Assembly: GCA_028873155.1 (NCBI GenBank)
Contig: JAGWML010000060.1
Coordinates: 1-13,269 of the forward strand
Reading direction: 5' to 3'
DNA from: Acidobacteriota bacterium
GTDB lineage: Bacteria > Acidobacteriota > Terriglobia > Terriglobales > Acidobacteriaceae
DNA: 13,269 nucleotides
Position 1 is the stretch's first letter, and each line of letters opens with the position of its first letter. Under the pieces are notes generated by a model. That model made no database searches. It saw only the letters and a list, made by a program, of their open reading frames with translations, and was not told the DNA's origin. Positions 1 through 6,424 of the stretch are shown piece after piece. Position numbers and translations under genes: made by a program.

Positions 1-12
1 ACCTTTGGAAAG

Positions 13-1446
13 ATGCACATGGACGTTCTTGAACGGCTCTTCGAACAGCGCTTCCAAACCGCCCCTCAATCCGTCGCGCCCGTCCAGGGTCAGCTCGGCG
101 GCTCCGGACGCGCAATTCTGCGGCTCACCGGCGCAGGCCGCTCCGCGATCGGCATCGTCAATCCCGTCCGCGAAGAGAATGTCGCCTTCCTTGAGTTCTC
201 CCGCCACTTCCGCCGCCATGGCCTGCCCGTTCCTGAAATCTACGCGGAGTCGCTCGACGAGGGCGCCTATCTTGAAGAAGACCTAGGCAGCACCACGCTC
301 TACGAATTCCTCGGTCAGCACCGCACAGGTGACGCCGTCGCGTCCGAGGTCGTCGAGGCCTACCGCAAAGTCGTCACCGCGCTGCCCCGCTTCCAGGTTG
401 AGGCCGGCCGCGACCTCAACTACAAGGTCTGCTATCCCCGCGCCAGCTTCGATCGCCAATCGATCAACTGGGACCTGAACTACTTCAAGTACTACTTCCT
501 GCGGCTCGCCGGAATCCCTTTCAATGAACAGGCCCTCGAAGACGACTTCGGCCGGCTCACCCGCTTCCTGCTCACCGCTGACCACGATTACTTTCTCTAT
601 CGCGATTTCCAGTCACGCAACATCATGCTGCGCGATGGCGAGCCCTGGTTTCTCGACTACCAGGGCGGCCGCCGCGGCGCGCTCCACTACGACATCGCCT
701 CGCTGCTCTTCGATGGCAAGGCCGATCTGCCGCCGGAGATGCGCCAGCAGTTGCTCGATCACTATCTCGACGCGCTCCGCCAGCACATCCCCGTCGATCG
801 CGCCGCCTTCCTGCATCACTACTACGCCTATGTCTATGTGCGCATCTTCCAGGCACTCGGCGCCTATGGCTTCCGCGGCTTCTACGAGCGCAAGGCCCAC
901 TTCCTTCAGAGCGTTCCCTACGCCCTCAAAAATCTCCGTTGGCTCGCGCATCACGTGCAGTTGCCCGTCGCTCTGCCCACGCTCATGGAAGCCGTCCAGG
1001 GCATGCTCGCCTCAGAAAAGCTGCAGGCCCTCGCAGTCTCAGTGCCCGACCTTACCGTGCGCGTGTGCAGTTTTTCGTTTCATCGAGAGATGCCCACCGA
1101 CCCCTCCGGCAACGGTGGCGGCTTCATCTTCGACGCGCGCAGCCTCCCCAATCCCGGCCGTGAAGAGCGCTTCCGTTCGCTCACGGGCAAAGACGCTCCC
1201 GTCATCGAATACCTCATGCAGCAGGAAAGCGTGCACCGCTTCTTGGCCAGCGCCGAGTCGCTGGTCGATGCCAGCGTCAGCGCCTATCACCAGCGCGGCT
1301 TCGACCACCTCATGGTCTCCTTCGGCTGCACCGGCGGACAGCATCGCTCCGTCTTTCTCGCCGAGCAGTTGGCAAAACACTTGCGCAGCCGCAGCGGCCT
1401 GCAGGTCGAGGTCCGCCACATCGAGTTGGAGAAGATGGGCCGATGA
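13..1446 (+). CDS. AmgK-like sugar kinase (APH fold) fused to a RapZ C-terminal domain
   Basis: The protein has 477 residues and two parts. Residues 1 to about 320 are an aminoglycoside-phosphotransferase-type kinase. The Brenner-like catalytic loop is YRDFQSRN at 196-203 with D198 and N203, the metal-binding aspartate is D215 in FLDYQGG, and LEEDLG at 87-92 resembles AmgK, the anomeric MurNAc/GlcNAc kinase of cell-wall recycling. Residues about 348-477 match the RapZ C-terminal domain: FDARSLPNP at 373-381, LTGKD at 390-394 and the signature GCTGGQHRS at 438-446. In Escherichia coli that domain binds glucosamine-6-phosphate and the sRNA GlmZ. The RapZ N-terminal P-loop ATPase is absent; the kinase takes its place. 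The stop overlaps the start of the MurU-like gene in ATGA. GGAAAG at 7-12 suits the second ATG at 19 (spacing 6) better than the one at 13, so the true start may be two codons later. The fold is certain; the sugar substrate is inferred from the neighbour. Confidence 0.87.
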   Translation: MHMDVLERLFEQRFQTAPQSVAPVQGQLGGSGRAILRLTGAGRSAIGIVNPVREENVAFLEFSRHFRRHGLPVPEIYAESLDEGAYLEEDLGSTTLYEFLGQHRTGDAVASEVVEAYRKVVTALPRFQVEAGRDLNYKVCYPRASFDRQSINWDLNYFKYYFLRLAGIPFNEQALEDDFGRLTRFLLTADHDYFLYRDFQSRNIMLRDGEPWFLDYQGGRRGALHYDIASLLFDGKADLPPEMRQQLLDHYLDALRQHIPVDRAAFLHHYYAYVYVRIFQALGAYGFRGFYERKAHFLQSVPYALKNLRWLAHHVQLPVALPTLMEAVQGMLASEKLQALAVSVPDLTVRVCSFSFHREMPTDPSGNGGGFIFDARSLPNPGREERFRSLTGKDAPVIEYLMQQESVHRFLASAESLVDASVSAYHQRGFDHLMVSFGCTGGQHRSVFLAEQLAKHLRSRSGLQVEVRHIELEKMGR

Positions 1447-2192
1447 AGGCGATGATTCTCGCCGCTGGGATGGGCACGCGCCTGCGGCCACTCACTGACG
1501 ACCGTCCCAAGGCGCTGGTCGAGGTCTCCGGACGCACGCTGCTTGAGATCACCCTGCAACGCCTGCGCTCCTTCGGCGTGAACGAGGTCATCGTCAACAC
1601 GCATCACTTCGCCGATCAAGTCGCCGCCTTCCTCCGCACGCACAACAACTTCGGCATGAGAGTTGAAATCTCCCGCGAAGAAAATCTCCTCGATACCGGC
1701 GGCGGATTGAAGAAAGCCGCGCCTTTCTTCGTCGATGGAGCCAACCCCGACGAGCCGTTCCTTGTCCACAACGTCGATGTCCTCAGCACAGTCGACCTCG
1801 GCCACATGGTGCAGTTCCACAGTGAGAGCGCCGCTCTCGCCACGCTCGCCATCCAGGATCGCCACACGTCGCGCTATTTGCTTTTTGATTCCAGAGGCCT
1901 GCTCTGCGGCCGTCGCGCTGGCGTCGACGGCCAGCCGGAATGGGCCCGCCCCTCGCACGACGCGCAGGCACGCGCCTTTTGCGGCATCCACGTTCTCTCG
2001 CCGCGCATTTTCCCGTTGATGCAGGAAAAAGGCGCATTCTCCATCATCGACGTGTACTTGCGCCTCGCCGCGCTCGGCGAACGGATCGTCTCCTATTCTG
2101 CGGATGGCACCTACTGGCGCGATCTCGGCCGGCCGGAAAGCATCACGCAAGCAGCGCACGACATCACCAGCGGACTCTATCCGGGCACTTGA
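1443..2192 (+). CDS. murU: MurU-like sugar-1-phosphate nucleotidyltransferase
   Basis: This is a 249-residue nucleotidyltransferase of the RmlA/GlmU-N fold. The N-terminal signature LAAGMGTRLRPLT (6-18) followed by DDRPKALVEV (19-28) binds the nucleotide. DTGGGLKKA (84-92) and HNVDV (109-113) supply the sugar-phosphate and metal site; D112 is the likely metal ligand. FCGIHVLSP (179-187) and WRDLGRPESI (225-234) are typical of MurU and related short pyrophosphorylases. There is no C-terminal left-handed beta-helix, so it is not a full GlmU. MurU turns MurNAc-1-phosphate and UTP into UDP-MurNAc, which bypasses de novo synthesis. The start overlaps the stop of the upstream kinase fusion by four bases, so the two are translationally coupled and probably act in succession. 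A mannose- or glucose-1-phosphate enzyme cannot be excluded from sequence alone; pairing with an AmgK-type kinase is the main argument for MurU. Confidence 0.83.
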   Translation: MKAMILAAGMGTRLRPLTDDRPKALVEVSGRTLLEITLQRLRSFGVNEVIVNTHHFADQVAAFLRTHNNFGMRVEISREENLLDTGGGLKKAAPFFVDGANPDEPFLVHNVDVLSTVDLGHMVQFHSESAALATLAIQDRHTSRYLLFDSRGLLCGRRAGVDGQPEWARPSHDAQARAFCGIHVLSPRIFPLMQEKGAFSIIDVYLRLAALGERIVSYSADGTYWRDLGRPESITQAAHDITSGLYPGT

Positions 2193-2196
2193 TGGA

Positions 2197-2239
2197 ATCG
2201 TGGCCTACGCCCGCAGACGTATCGAGGCCGGGCCGCGAT
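2197..2239. terminator. possible stem-loop between convergent murU-like gene and nadA
   Basis: ATCGTGGCC at 2197-2205 can pair over nine positions (one G-U) with GGCCGCGAT at 2231-2239, leaving a 25-nt loop. It lies in the short gap where the two genes converge and reaches the nadA stop codon. Neither side is followed by a run of T, so intrinsic termination is only a possibility; the structure could equally be chance in GC-rich DNA. Confidence 0.25.
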
Positions 2240-3372
2240 TACGCAATCTCCAGCATGCGATCCAGCGCAACCCGCGCCCACTGCTTCACGCTCTTGCGCA
2301 CCTGGATGCGGTTGACGACTCGTCCTTCGACGAGATTTTCAAGCGCCCACGCAAGGTGCTGCGGGCTGATGCGGTACATGGTGGTGCAGAGGCAGCCGGT
2401 ATCGTCGAGGGTGATGACGCGCTTACCCTGTGCTGCGAAGCGATGAGCCATTCGGTTGACGAGGTGAATCTCGGTTCCGACGGCGAACATGGTTCCTGCT
2501 GGCGCGCGTTCGACAATCTGGATGAGGTGCTCCGTCGAACCGAGAGAATCGGCCTTCTGGCAAACCTCCCAACGACACTCGGGATGCACGATCACTTGAA
2601 TCCCCGGATATTTGGCGCGGACCGCATCGACGTGGCTGGGCAGGAAGCGCTGATGAACGGCGCAGTGGCCTTTCCACAGAAGGACGCGGCTGGCTTGAAG
2701 GCTAGCCGGCGTTTGTCCCCCCTGAAGGGCCCACGGATCCCAAACCGACATTTCGGCGAGCGGGATGCCCATGGCGTATCCGGTGTTGCGGCCGAGGTGC
2801 TGGTCCGGCAGAAAGAGGATGCGCTTACCTCGCGCGAAGGCCCAGCGAAAGGCGGCAGCGGCATTAGACGAGGTGCAGACGAGGCCGCCGCGCTCGCCAC
2901 AGAAGGCCTTGATGGCGGCGCTGGAGTTCATGTAGGTGATCGGAATCGTCTCCTCCGCAATACCGGAACGCGCAAGCGTATCCCAGCAGTCTTCCACCTG
3001 GGAGATCTCCGCCATATCGGCCATCGAGCATCCGGCGTTCAGGTCCGGCAGGATGACCTGCTGGGAGTCCCGTGCCAGAATGTCGGCGCTCTCGGCCATG
3101 AAATGCACGCCGCAGAAAACGATAAACTCTGCGTCCGTCTCGGCTGCTGCCTTCGAGAGCTTGTAGCTGTCGCCGGTGAAGTCGGCGAAGCGGACAACTT
3201 CGTCGCGCTGGTAGTGGTGGCCGAGGAGGATGGTGCTTTTGCCAAGTTTGGCGCGGGCCGCGGCAATGCGGGCGTCCATGGAGTGGTCGGGAAGGGTGAG
3301 GTAGTGCTCAAGACTGCACGATTCTGCAGTCGCGGAAGAGGCAGGCGCCTCAGCTTCGAGGGTCAGGTTCAC
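2239..3372 (-). CDS. nadA: quinolinate synthase NadA
   Basis: NadA condenses iminoaspartate with dihydroxyacetone phosphate to quinolinate, the first committed ring of de novo NAD biosynthesis, using an oxygen-sensitive 4Fe-4S cluster. The 377-residue length is normal for the long form. GHHYQ (51-55), VFCGVHFMAE (85-94), PDLNAGCSMAD (109-119), YMNSSAAIKA (147-156), VCTSSNAAA (165-173), HPECRWEV (263-270) and DDTGC (323-327) are family hallmarks. The three cluster cysteines are C87, C166 and C266. The start codon is GTG, preceded by GGAG four bases away and AAGG nine bases away. That purine-rich stretch lies at the foot of the last stem of the upstream NAD+-I riboswitch, so translation is probably repressed when NAD+ is plentiful. 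No nadB or nadC is present in the window. Function is very secure. Confidence 0.97.
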   Translation of the reverse strand: MNLTLEAEAPASSATAESCSLEHYLTLPDHSMDARIAAARAKLGKSTILLGHHYQRDEVVRFADFTGDSYKLSKAAAETDAEFIVFCGVHFMAESADILARDSQQVILPDLNAGCSMADMAEISQVEDCWDTLARSGIAEETIPITYMNSSAAIKAFCGERGGLVCTSSNAAAAFRWAFARGKRILFLPDQHLGRNTGYAMGIPLAEMSVWDPWALQGGQTPASLQASRVLLWKGHCAVHQRFLPSHVDAVRAKYPGIQVIVHPECRWEVCQKADSLGSTEHLIQIVERAPAGTMFAVGTEIHLVNRMAHRFAAQGKRVITLDDTGCLCTTMYRISPQHLAWALENLVEGRVVNRIQVRKSVKQWARVALDRMLEIA

Positions 3373-3376
3373 GATA

Positions 3377-3497
3377 CTCCGCCTTCAGCCCGGAGCAGCC
3401 GCAGCGCGGATGGCGGGCGGGGATGTTGAAAGCCAGAGCCGCGGGGCGGCTCGTTGCCTGCAGCGGGCGATGGAACTACCCACGGGGTTGTTGCAGG
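3377..3497 (-). promoter_or_regulatory. NAD+-I riboswitch (nadA motif), two tandem domains
   Basis: The nadA leader folds into two copies of the same architecture. Domain 1 (3497 to 3457): CCTGC pairs with GCAGG, enclosing the single-stranded AACAACCCC, a GTGGG/CCCGC hairpin and one U. Domain 2 (3433 to 3381): GCTTTC pairs with GAAGGC, enclosing AACATCCCC, a GCCCG/CGGGC stem topped by a small CCGC/GCGG hairpin, and one U. Between them sits a perfect seven-pair hairpin, GAGCCGC-CCC-GCGGCTC (3452 to 3436). The AACAACCCC segment, the doubled layout and the position before nadA agree with the nadA motif, known from Acidobacteriota and shown to bind NAD+. The 3' strand of the last stem includes AAGG and directly abuts GGAG (3380 to 3377) before the GTG start, so the likely output is translational: the bound form hides the ribosome site. 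Base pairing is seen directly; class identity rests on remembered consensus features; ligand response is inferred. Confidence 0.88.
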
Positions 3498-3510
3498 ACG
3501 TACATCTAAT

Positions 3511-3528
3511 GATGCGCGCCAGCGCATC
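3511..3528. repeat. perfect inverted repeat in the nadA/dinB-like divergent region
   Basis: GATGCGC at 3511-3517 and GCGCATC at 3522-3528 are perfectly complementary around a 4-nt centre (GCCA). It lies 14 bases upstream of the first riboswitch stem on the nadA side and about 75 bases before the DinB-like gene. It could be a protein operator, a leader hairpin or chance. I could not place a convincing sigma-70 promoter for either gene in this interval. Confidence 0.45.
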
Positions 3529-3601
3529 CGGATACATGAGATTTTAACAAATGGCAAGCGGTGGCGTAGCGTGGGAGGCTCAGAGGGTGAGGAGCAAGCG
3601 G

Positions 3602-4096
3602 ATGAATGAGTTGCAGCGAGTGCTGGTGGGCAACGCGGCTGCAGCGGCGCCGGAGCAGATTGTGCGGGGCGTGTCGGACGAGCTTTCGCACAGGAGGCCG
3701 GCGGGTTCGCCCCGGTCGCTGTATGAGGAACTGTGGCACGTGGTGTTTTGGATGGAGATCTCCCTGGAGTGGATCGGCGGGCGGCCGCGGCCGTACCCGG
3801 CGAGCGACGCGGACGGGTTTCCGACGGTGCAGGACATGGAACGCGAGAACTGGACGGAGCTGGCGCGGCGGTTTCTTCGCGGGCTGAAACAAGCGGCGAA
3901 GGCGGCAGGTAACGCGGCGCGGCTGGAGACGAGCGTGGAGTGCCCATCGGTGCCGGGCGAGCCCATTCGGGCGATGACAGTGAGAGAGCAGTTGGAAAAT
4001 CTGGCTGCGCACAATTCGTATCACCTCGGCCGGATGGTGCTGCTGCGACAGATGCTGGGAGCGTGGCCGCCGGAGGGTGGCGGTTTTACGTGGTGA
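3602..4096 (+). CDS. DinB-family four-helix protein
   Basis: With this start the protein has 164 residues and fits the DinB/YfiT-like putative metalloenzyme fold. The expected histidine triad is visible: H46 in EELWHVVFW, and H137 and H141 in AAHNSYHLGRMVLLRQ, a HxxxH pair typical of the last helix. Members of this family include thiol transferases that use mycothiol or bacillithiol, and stress-related proteins, but most, including this one, have no assigned substrate. The ATG at 3602 is chosen because TGAGGAG (3588-3594) stands seven bases before it. A longer frame opens at ATG 3551 but has no Shine-Dalgarno and adds an Arg-rich 17-residue stretch. It diverges from nadA and is followed after 15 bases by the -35 element of the tat promoter, so it is probably transcribed alone. 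Fold is secure; function is unknown. Confidence 0.8.
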   Translation: MNELQRVLVGNAAAAAPEQIVRGVSDELSHRRPAGSPRSLYEELWHVVFWMEISLEWIGGRPRPYPASDADGFPTVQDMERENWTELARRFLRGLKQAAKAAGNAARLETSVECPSVPGEPIRAMTVREQLENLAAHNSYHLGRMVLLRQMLGAWPPEGGGFTW

Positions 4097-4111
4097 AAGC
4101 CGAGGAGCGGT

Positions 4112-4141
4112 TTGTGACCGCGTTGCACGGACAGGTATGAT
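4112..4141 (+). promoter_or_regulatory. sigma-70-type promoter for the tat operon
   Basis: TTGTGA (4112-4117) and TATGAT (4136-4141) are separated by 18 bases and match the -35 and -10 consensus at four and five of six positions. Transcription would begin near 4148, within two or three bases of the tatB start, so the mRNA would be leaderless or nearly so. Confidence 0.5.
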
Positions 4142-4149
4142 GAGGGTTG

Positions 4150-4674
4150 ATGGGAGCTCCCCTGCCAATTGAGACGGCCAATCTGGGAATGGCTGACTCG
4201 CTGATTCTGATGGTGCTGGCGCTGGTGGTCTTTGGCCCGCGGCGGCTGCCTCAGATTGGCAAGCAGATCGGCAAGCTGATGTATGAGTTCCGCAAGGCCT
4301 CCAACGACTTCAAGTATCAGATGGAAGAGGAGTTGCGGCAGGCCGAGGATGCGGATCGCCGCCGAAAGGAAGAGGCGGCGCGCTCAAAGCTGCTGGAAGC
4401 TCCTGCACAGCCCGTCAGCGCCGAACCGTCCGTCCCTGCGCCCGAGGTCAACACGATCGAGCGAAGCGGGTCCGGCACAGAAGCGAGCACGCCTGAGGCC
4501 ACGGCAGTAGACGCAACTCCGAAGATTCAACCGCCTTCAACGGGCGAGCCCGTCATGGCCTCTCGTCCGGGACCACGCGCGGAGACTGAACCGGAAGCGC
4601 AACCTGTGGAGGGCGATAGGACAGCAACCGCGGCAAGCGCACCCGCCACGGAGACAGCACAGCCCCATGGATGA
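4150..4674 (+). CDS. tatB: Sec-independent translocase subunit TatA/TatB family, TatB-like
   Basis: This is a membrane component of the twin-arginine translocase, which exports folded proteins; TatB with TatC forms the signal-peptide receptor. From the ATG at 4150 it has 174 residues, close to E. coli TatB. One transmembrane helix (about 15-28) runs into the FGPRRLP hinge (28-34), then an amphipathic, charged helix (about 35-80), then a disordered Pro/Ala/Thr/Glu-rich tail to the end. An acidic residue, D16, stands where TatB has its conserved intramembrane glutamate and TatA has a neutral residue, which with the long tail favours TatB. A TTG one codon earlier (4147) is also possible; ATG at 4189 would cut off the conserved NLG before the helix. 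It overlaps tatC by eight bases. No separate tatA is in the window, so a TatA may be elsewhere or this protein may serve both roles. Confidence 0.85.
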   Translation: MGAPLPIETANLGMADSLILMVLALVVFGPRRLPQIGKQIGKLMYEFRKASNDFKYQMEEELRQAEDADRRRKEEAARSKLLEAPAQPVSAEPSVPAPEVNTIERSGSGTEASTPEATAVDATPKIQPPSTGEPVMASRPGPRAETEPEAQPVEGDRTATAASAPATETAQPHG

Positions 4675-5458
4675 ACCCGAAAAAGCAATCAGAAAGGCGC
4701 GGGAGGCGGTAAGTCAGCGCGCGGAACTGCCGGGCATGAGCCTGATGGAGCATCTGGACGAGCTGCGTCGGCGCATCGTTCATTCTGCGGCGTATCTGGC
4801 GGTGGGCTTCTTTATCTGCTGGTTTTTCCGCGACCGCATTGTGGCCTTCCTGCAGGCGCCGCTAAACAAGATTGGCAAATCGCTGGTCTTCACGCATCCC
4901 ATGGATGCGCTGAACCTCGACCTGCAGGCCTCGCTTCTGGCCGGTGCGATTCTCGCCTCGCCGTTCATTCTGTTTCAGGTGTGGCTGTTCATCGCGCCGG
5001 GCCTCTACCAAAAAGAGCGGCGCTTTGTCGTGCCCTTCATGGGCGCAACTGTCGGGCTGTTTCTCACCGGCGCAAGCTTCGGCTACTTCTTTGTGCTGCC
5101 GGCGGCGATCCGCATTCTCATTGTGGACTTCGGGCACAACTTCACGCCCATGGTCACCATCGAGGATTACACGAGCTTCTTCCTCTCCGTGATTCTGGGG
5201 CTGGGCATCAGCTTTGAGCTGCCGATTCTGATCTTCTTTCTCGCGCTGCTCGGCGTGGTCAGTCCGAAATTTCTGTGGGACAACATCCGCTACGCAATTC
5301 TGGCCGTCTTTCTTGTAGCGGCGATCATCACGCCCAGCCCGGACCCGTGGACGATGTGCATCTATGCGATTCCGATGCTGGTGCTGTATCTGGTCGGGAT
5401 TGGCGTGGCGTGGTGGGTGCATCCCGCGCGGCGCAAGAAAAAGGAGGCCGCGCAGTGA
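4667..5458 (+). CDS. tatC: Sec-independent protein translocase TatC
   Basis: TatC is the six-helix membrane core that recognises twin-arginine signal peptides. The 263-residue length is typical. Landmarks are the N-terminal MEHLDELRRRI (27-37), the first periplasmic loop with FQVWLFIAPGLYQKERR (103-119, key glutamate E117), SFELPILIF (182-190, with E184) and TPSPDPWTM (222-230, D226). All positions known to matter for signal-peptide binding are present. The N terminus carries about 20 extra residues before the conserved segment, and the C terminus ends in a lysine-rich cytoplasmic tail. The start lies inside the end of the tatB-like gene, and the stop overlaps the GTG start of the M28 enzyme gene, whose Shine-Dalgarno AAGGAGG (5441-5447) is encoded in the tatC tail. 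Confidence 0.97.
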   Translation: MDEPEKAIRKAREAVSQRAELPGMSLMEHLDELRRRIVHSAAYLAVGFFICWFFRDRIVAFLQAPLNKIGKSLVFTHPMDALNLDLQASLLAGAILASPFILFQVWLFIAPGLYQKERRFVVPFMGATVGLFLTGASFGYFFVLPAAIRILIVDFGHNFTPMVTIEDYTSFFLSVILGLGISFELPILIFFLALLGVVSPKFLWDNIRYAILAVFLVAAIITPSPDPWTMCIYAIPMLVLYLVGIGVAWWVHPARRKKKEAAQ

Positions 5459-6384
5459 GCGGATGGATGCGCAAAGTTGCGCGGTGCGTGCTGCAGATGG
5501 GCGTGGCAACGCTGCTGCTGGCTCCAATTGCAGTGATGGCCCAGGGCCACTTCAACGGGCAAAAAGCGTATGACTACGCGCGGGAGTTTGTCGCGATCGG
5601 ACCGCGCTGGCCGACGAGCCAGAATCATGGGAAGGCAGAACAGTATCTCCGCACCCACTTTGCGCATGACCAGTTGGAAGAGGACGCCTTCACTGCGGAC
5701 ACGTCGATTGGGCCAGTCGGAATGCGCAACTTCATTGTGCGCTATCCCGGCAAGAAGGACGGCGCAATCGTGCTCGCCTCGCACTATGAGACCAACTACC
5801 CGCTGCGCAATATCAACTTCGTCGGAGCCAATGACGGCGCGGCGACCGTGGGCCTGCTGATGGCGATTGGCGACCAGTTGCACGCGCAGGTGGCCGGCGG
5901 GCGCAAGCTGGACGGCTTCTCTGTCTGGCTTGTCTTCTTTGACGGCGAGGAGTCGTTCCAGGCCCAATGGTCGAATTCGGATGCGCTGTTCGGGTCGCGG
6001 CATCTGGCAGCCAGGTGGGGCCGCGACGGCACGCTGGGTCACATCAAGGCATTCATCCTTGCGGACATGATTGGCGACAAGGATCTGGACATTCAGCGGG
6101 AGTCGCAGTCGGCGGATTGGCTGGTGGCGCTCGTGCGGCAGGCCGCACGGAAATATGGCTACGAGCGCTACTTTTTTCAGCAGGAAGAAATGGTCGAGGA
6201 TGACCATGTGCCGTTTGTGCAGCGCGGCGTGCCCTCGATCGACGTCATCGATCTCGACTACGGGCCAAACGACAGCTATCACCACACGGTCCAGGACACG
6301 CTCGACAAGATCAGCGCGCACAGCCTCATGATCGACGGCGATGTATTTCTTGAGACCATTCGGCTTGTGAATGCACGCGGGTAA
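5455..6384 (+). CDS. secreted M28-family metalloenzyme, glutaminyl-peptide cyclotransferase-like
   Basis: This zinc enzyme of the M28 fold has 309 residues from GTG 5455. The start is set by a perfect AAGGAGG seven bases upstream and a GTGA overlap with tatC; the frame is open further upstream but that stretch lies inside tatC. Residues 1-29 form a Sec signal peptide with a likely cut after AVMA. Zinc-site features of glutaminyl cyclases are visible: SHYET (H110 region), GANDGA (D127), FFDGEESF (catalytic E165 and ligand E166), ADMIGD (D204), EDDHVPFVQRGVP (248-260) and HHTVQDT (H277). The EDDH-PF-RGVP block is close to animal and bacterial glutaminyl cyclases, which form N-terminal pyroglutamate; related proteins act as aminopeptidases. 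There is no twin-arginine motif in its signal, so co-transcription with tat does not by itself make it a Tat substrate. Confidence 0.87.
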   Translation: MSGWMRKVARCVLQMGVATLLLAPIAVMAQGHFNGQKAYDYAREFVAIGPRWPTSQNHGKAEQYLRTHFAHDQLEEDAFTADTSIGPVGMRNFIVRYPGKKDGAIVLASHYETNYPLRNINFVGANDGAATVGLLMAIGDQLHAQVAGGRKLDGFSVWLVFFDGEESFQAQWSNSDALFGSRHLAARWGRDGTLGHIKAFILADMIGDKDLDIQRESQSADWLVALVRQAARKYGYERYFFQQEEMVEDDHVPFVQRGVPSIDVIDLDYGPNDSYHHTVQDTLDKISAHSLMIDGDVFLETIRLVNARG

Positions 6385-6385
6385 C

Positions 6386-6422
6386 GCCGCGCAACGAGTC
6401 GCCGCGCGGCACGCGAATGCGT
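6386..6422 (+). other. two adjacent intercistronic hairpins
   Basis: GCCGCGC (6386-6392) pairs perfectly with GCGCGGC (6404-6410) around an 11-nt loop, and ACGC (6411-6414) pairs with GCGT (6419-6422) around GAAT. They fill the gap between the M28 stop and the lipoprotein start. No T run follows, so they look more like an mRNA-processing or translation-limiting structure than a terminator. Confidence 0.4.
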
Positions 6423-6424
6423 GA

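Noticed and set aside
2104..3429. A 441-codon open frame on the + strand opposite nadA
   Set aside because: It is the antisense of a certain nadA gene, its translation shows no known domain, and it would overlap the end of the MurU-like gene and the riboswitch. Long antisense frames are expected at high GC.
3498..3550. Promoter for nadA upstream of the riboswitch
   Set aside because: AT-rich pieces such as TTGTTA and TTAGAT are present but not at a usable spacing, so I could not assign -35 and -10 elements.
3551..3601. Longer start for the DinB-like gene at ATG 3551
   Set aside because: No Shine-Dalgarno precedes it, while ATG 3602 has TGAGGAG at ideal distance and begins right at the conserved first helix.
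5275..5454. N-terminal extension of the M28 enzyme by 60 codons into tatC
   Set aside because: The extension lies in tatC in another frame and is unlike any M28 N terminus. AAGGAGG before GTG 5455, followed by a complete signal peptide, fixes the start.
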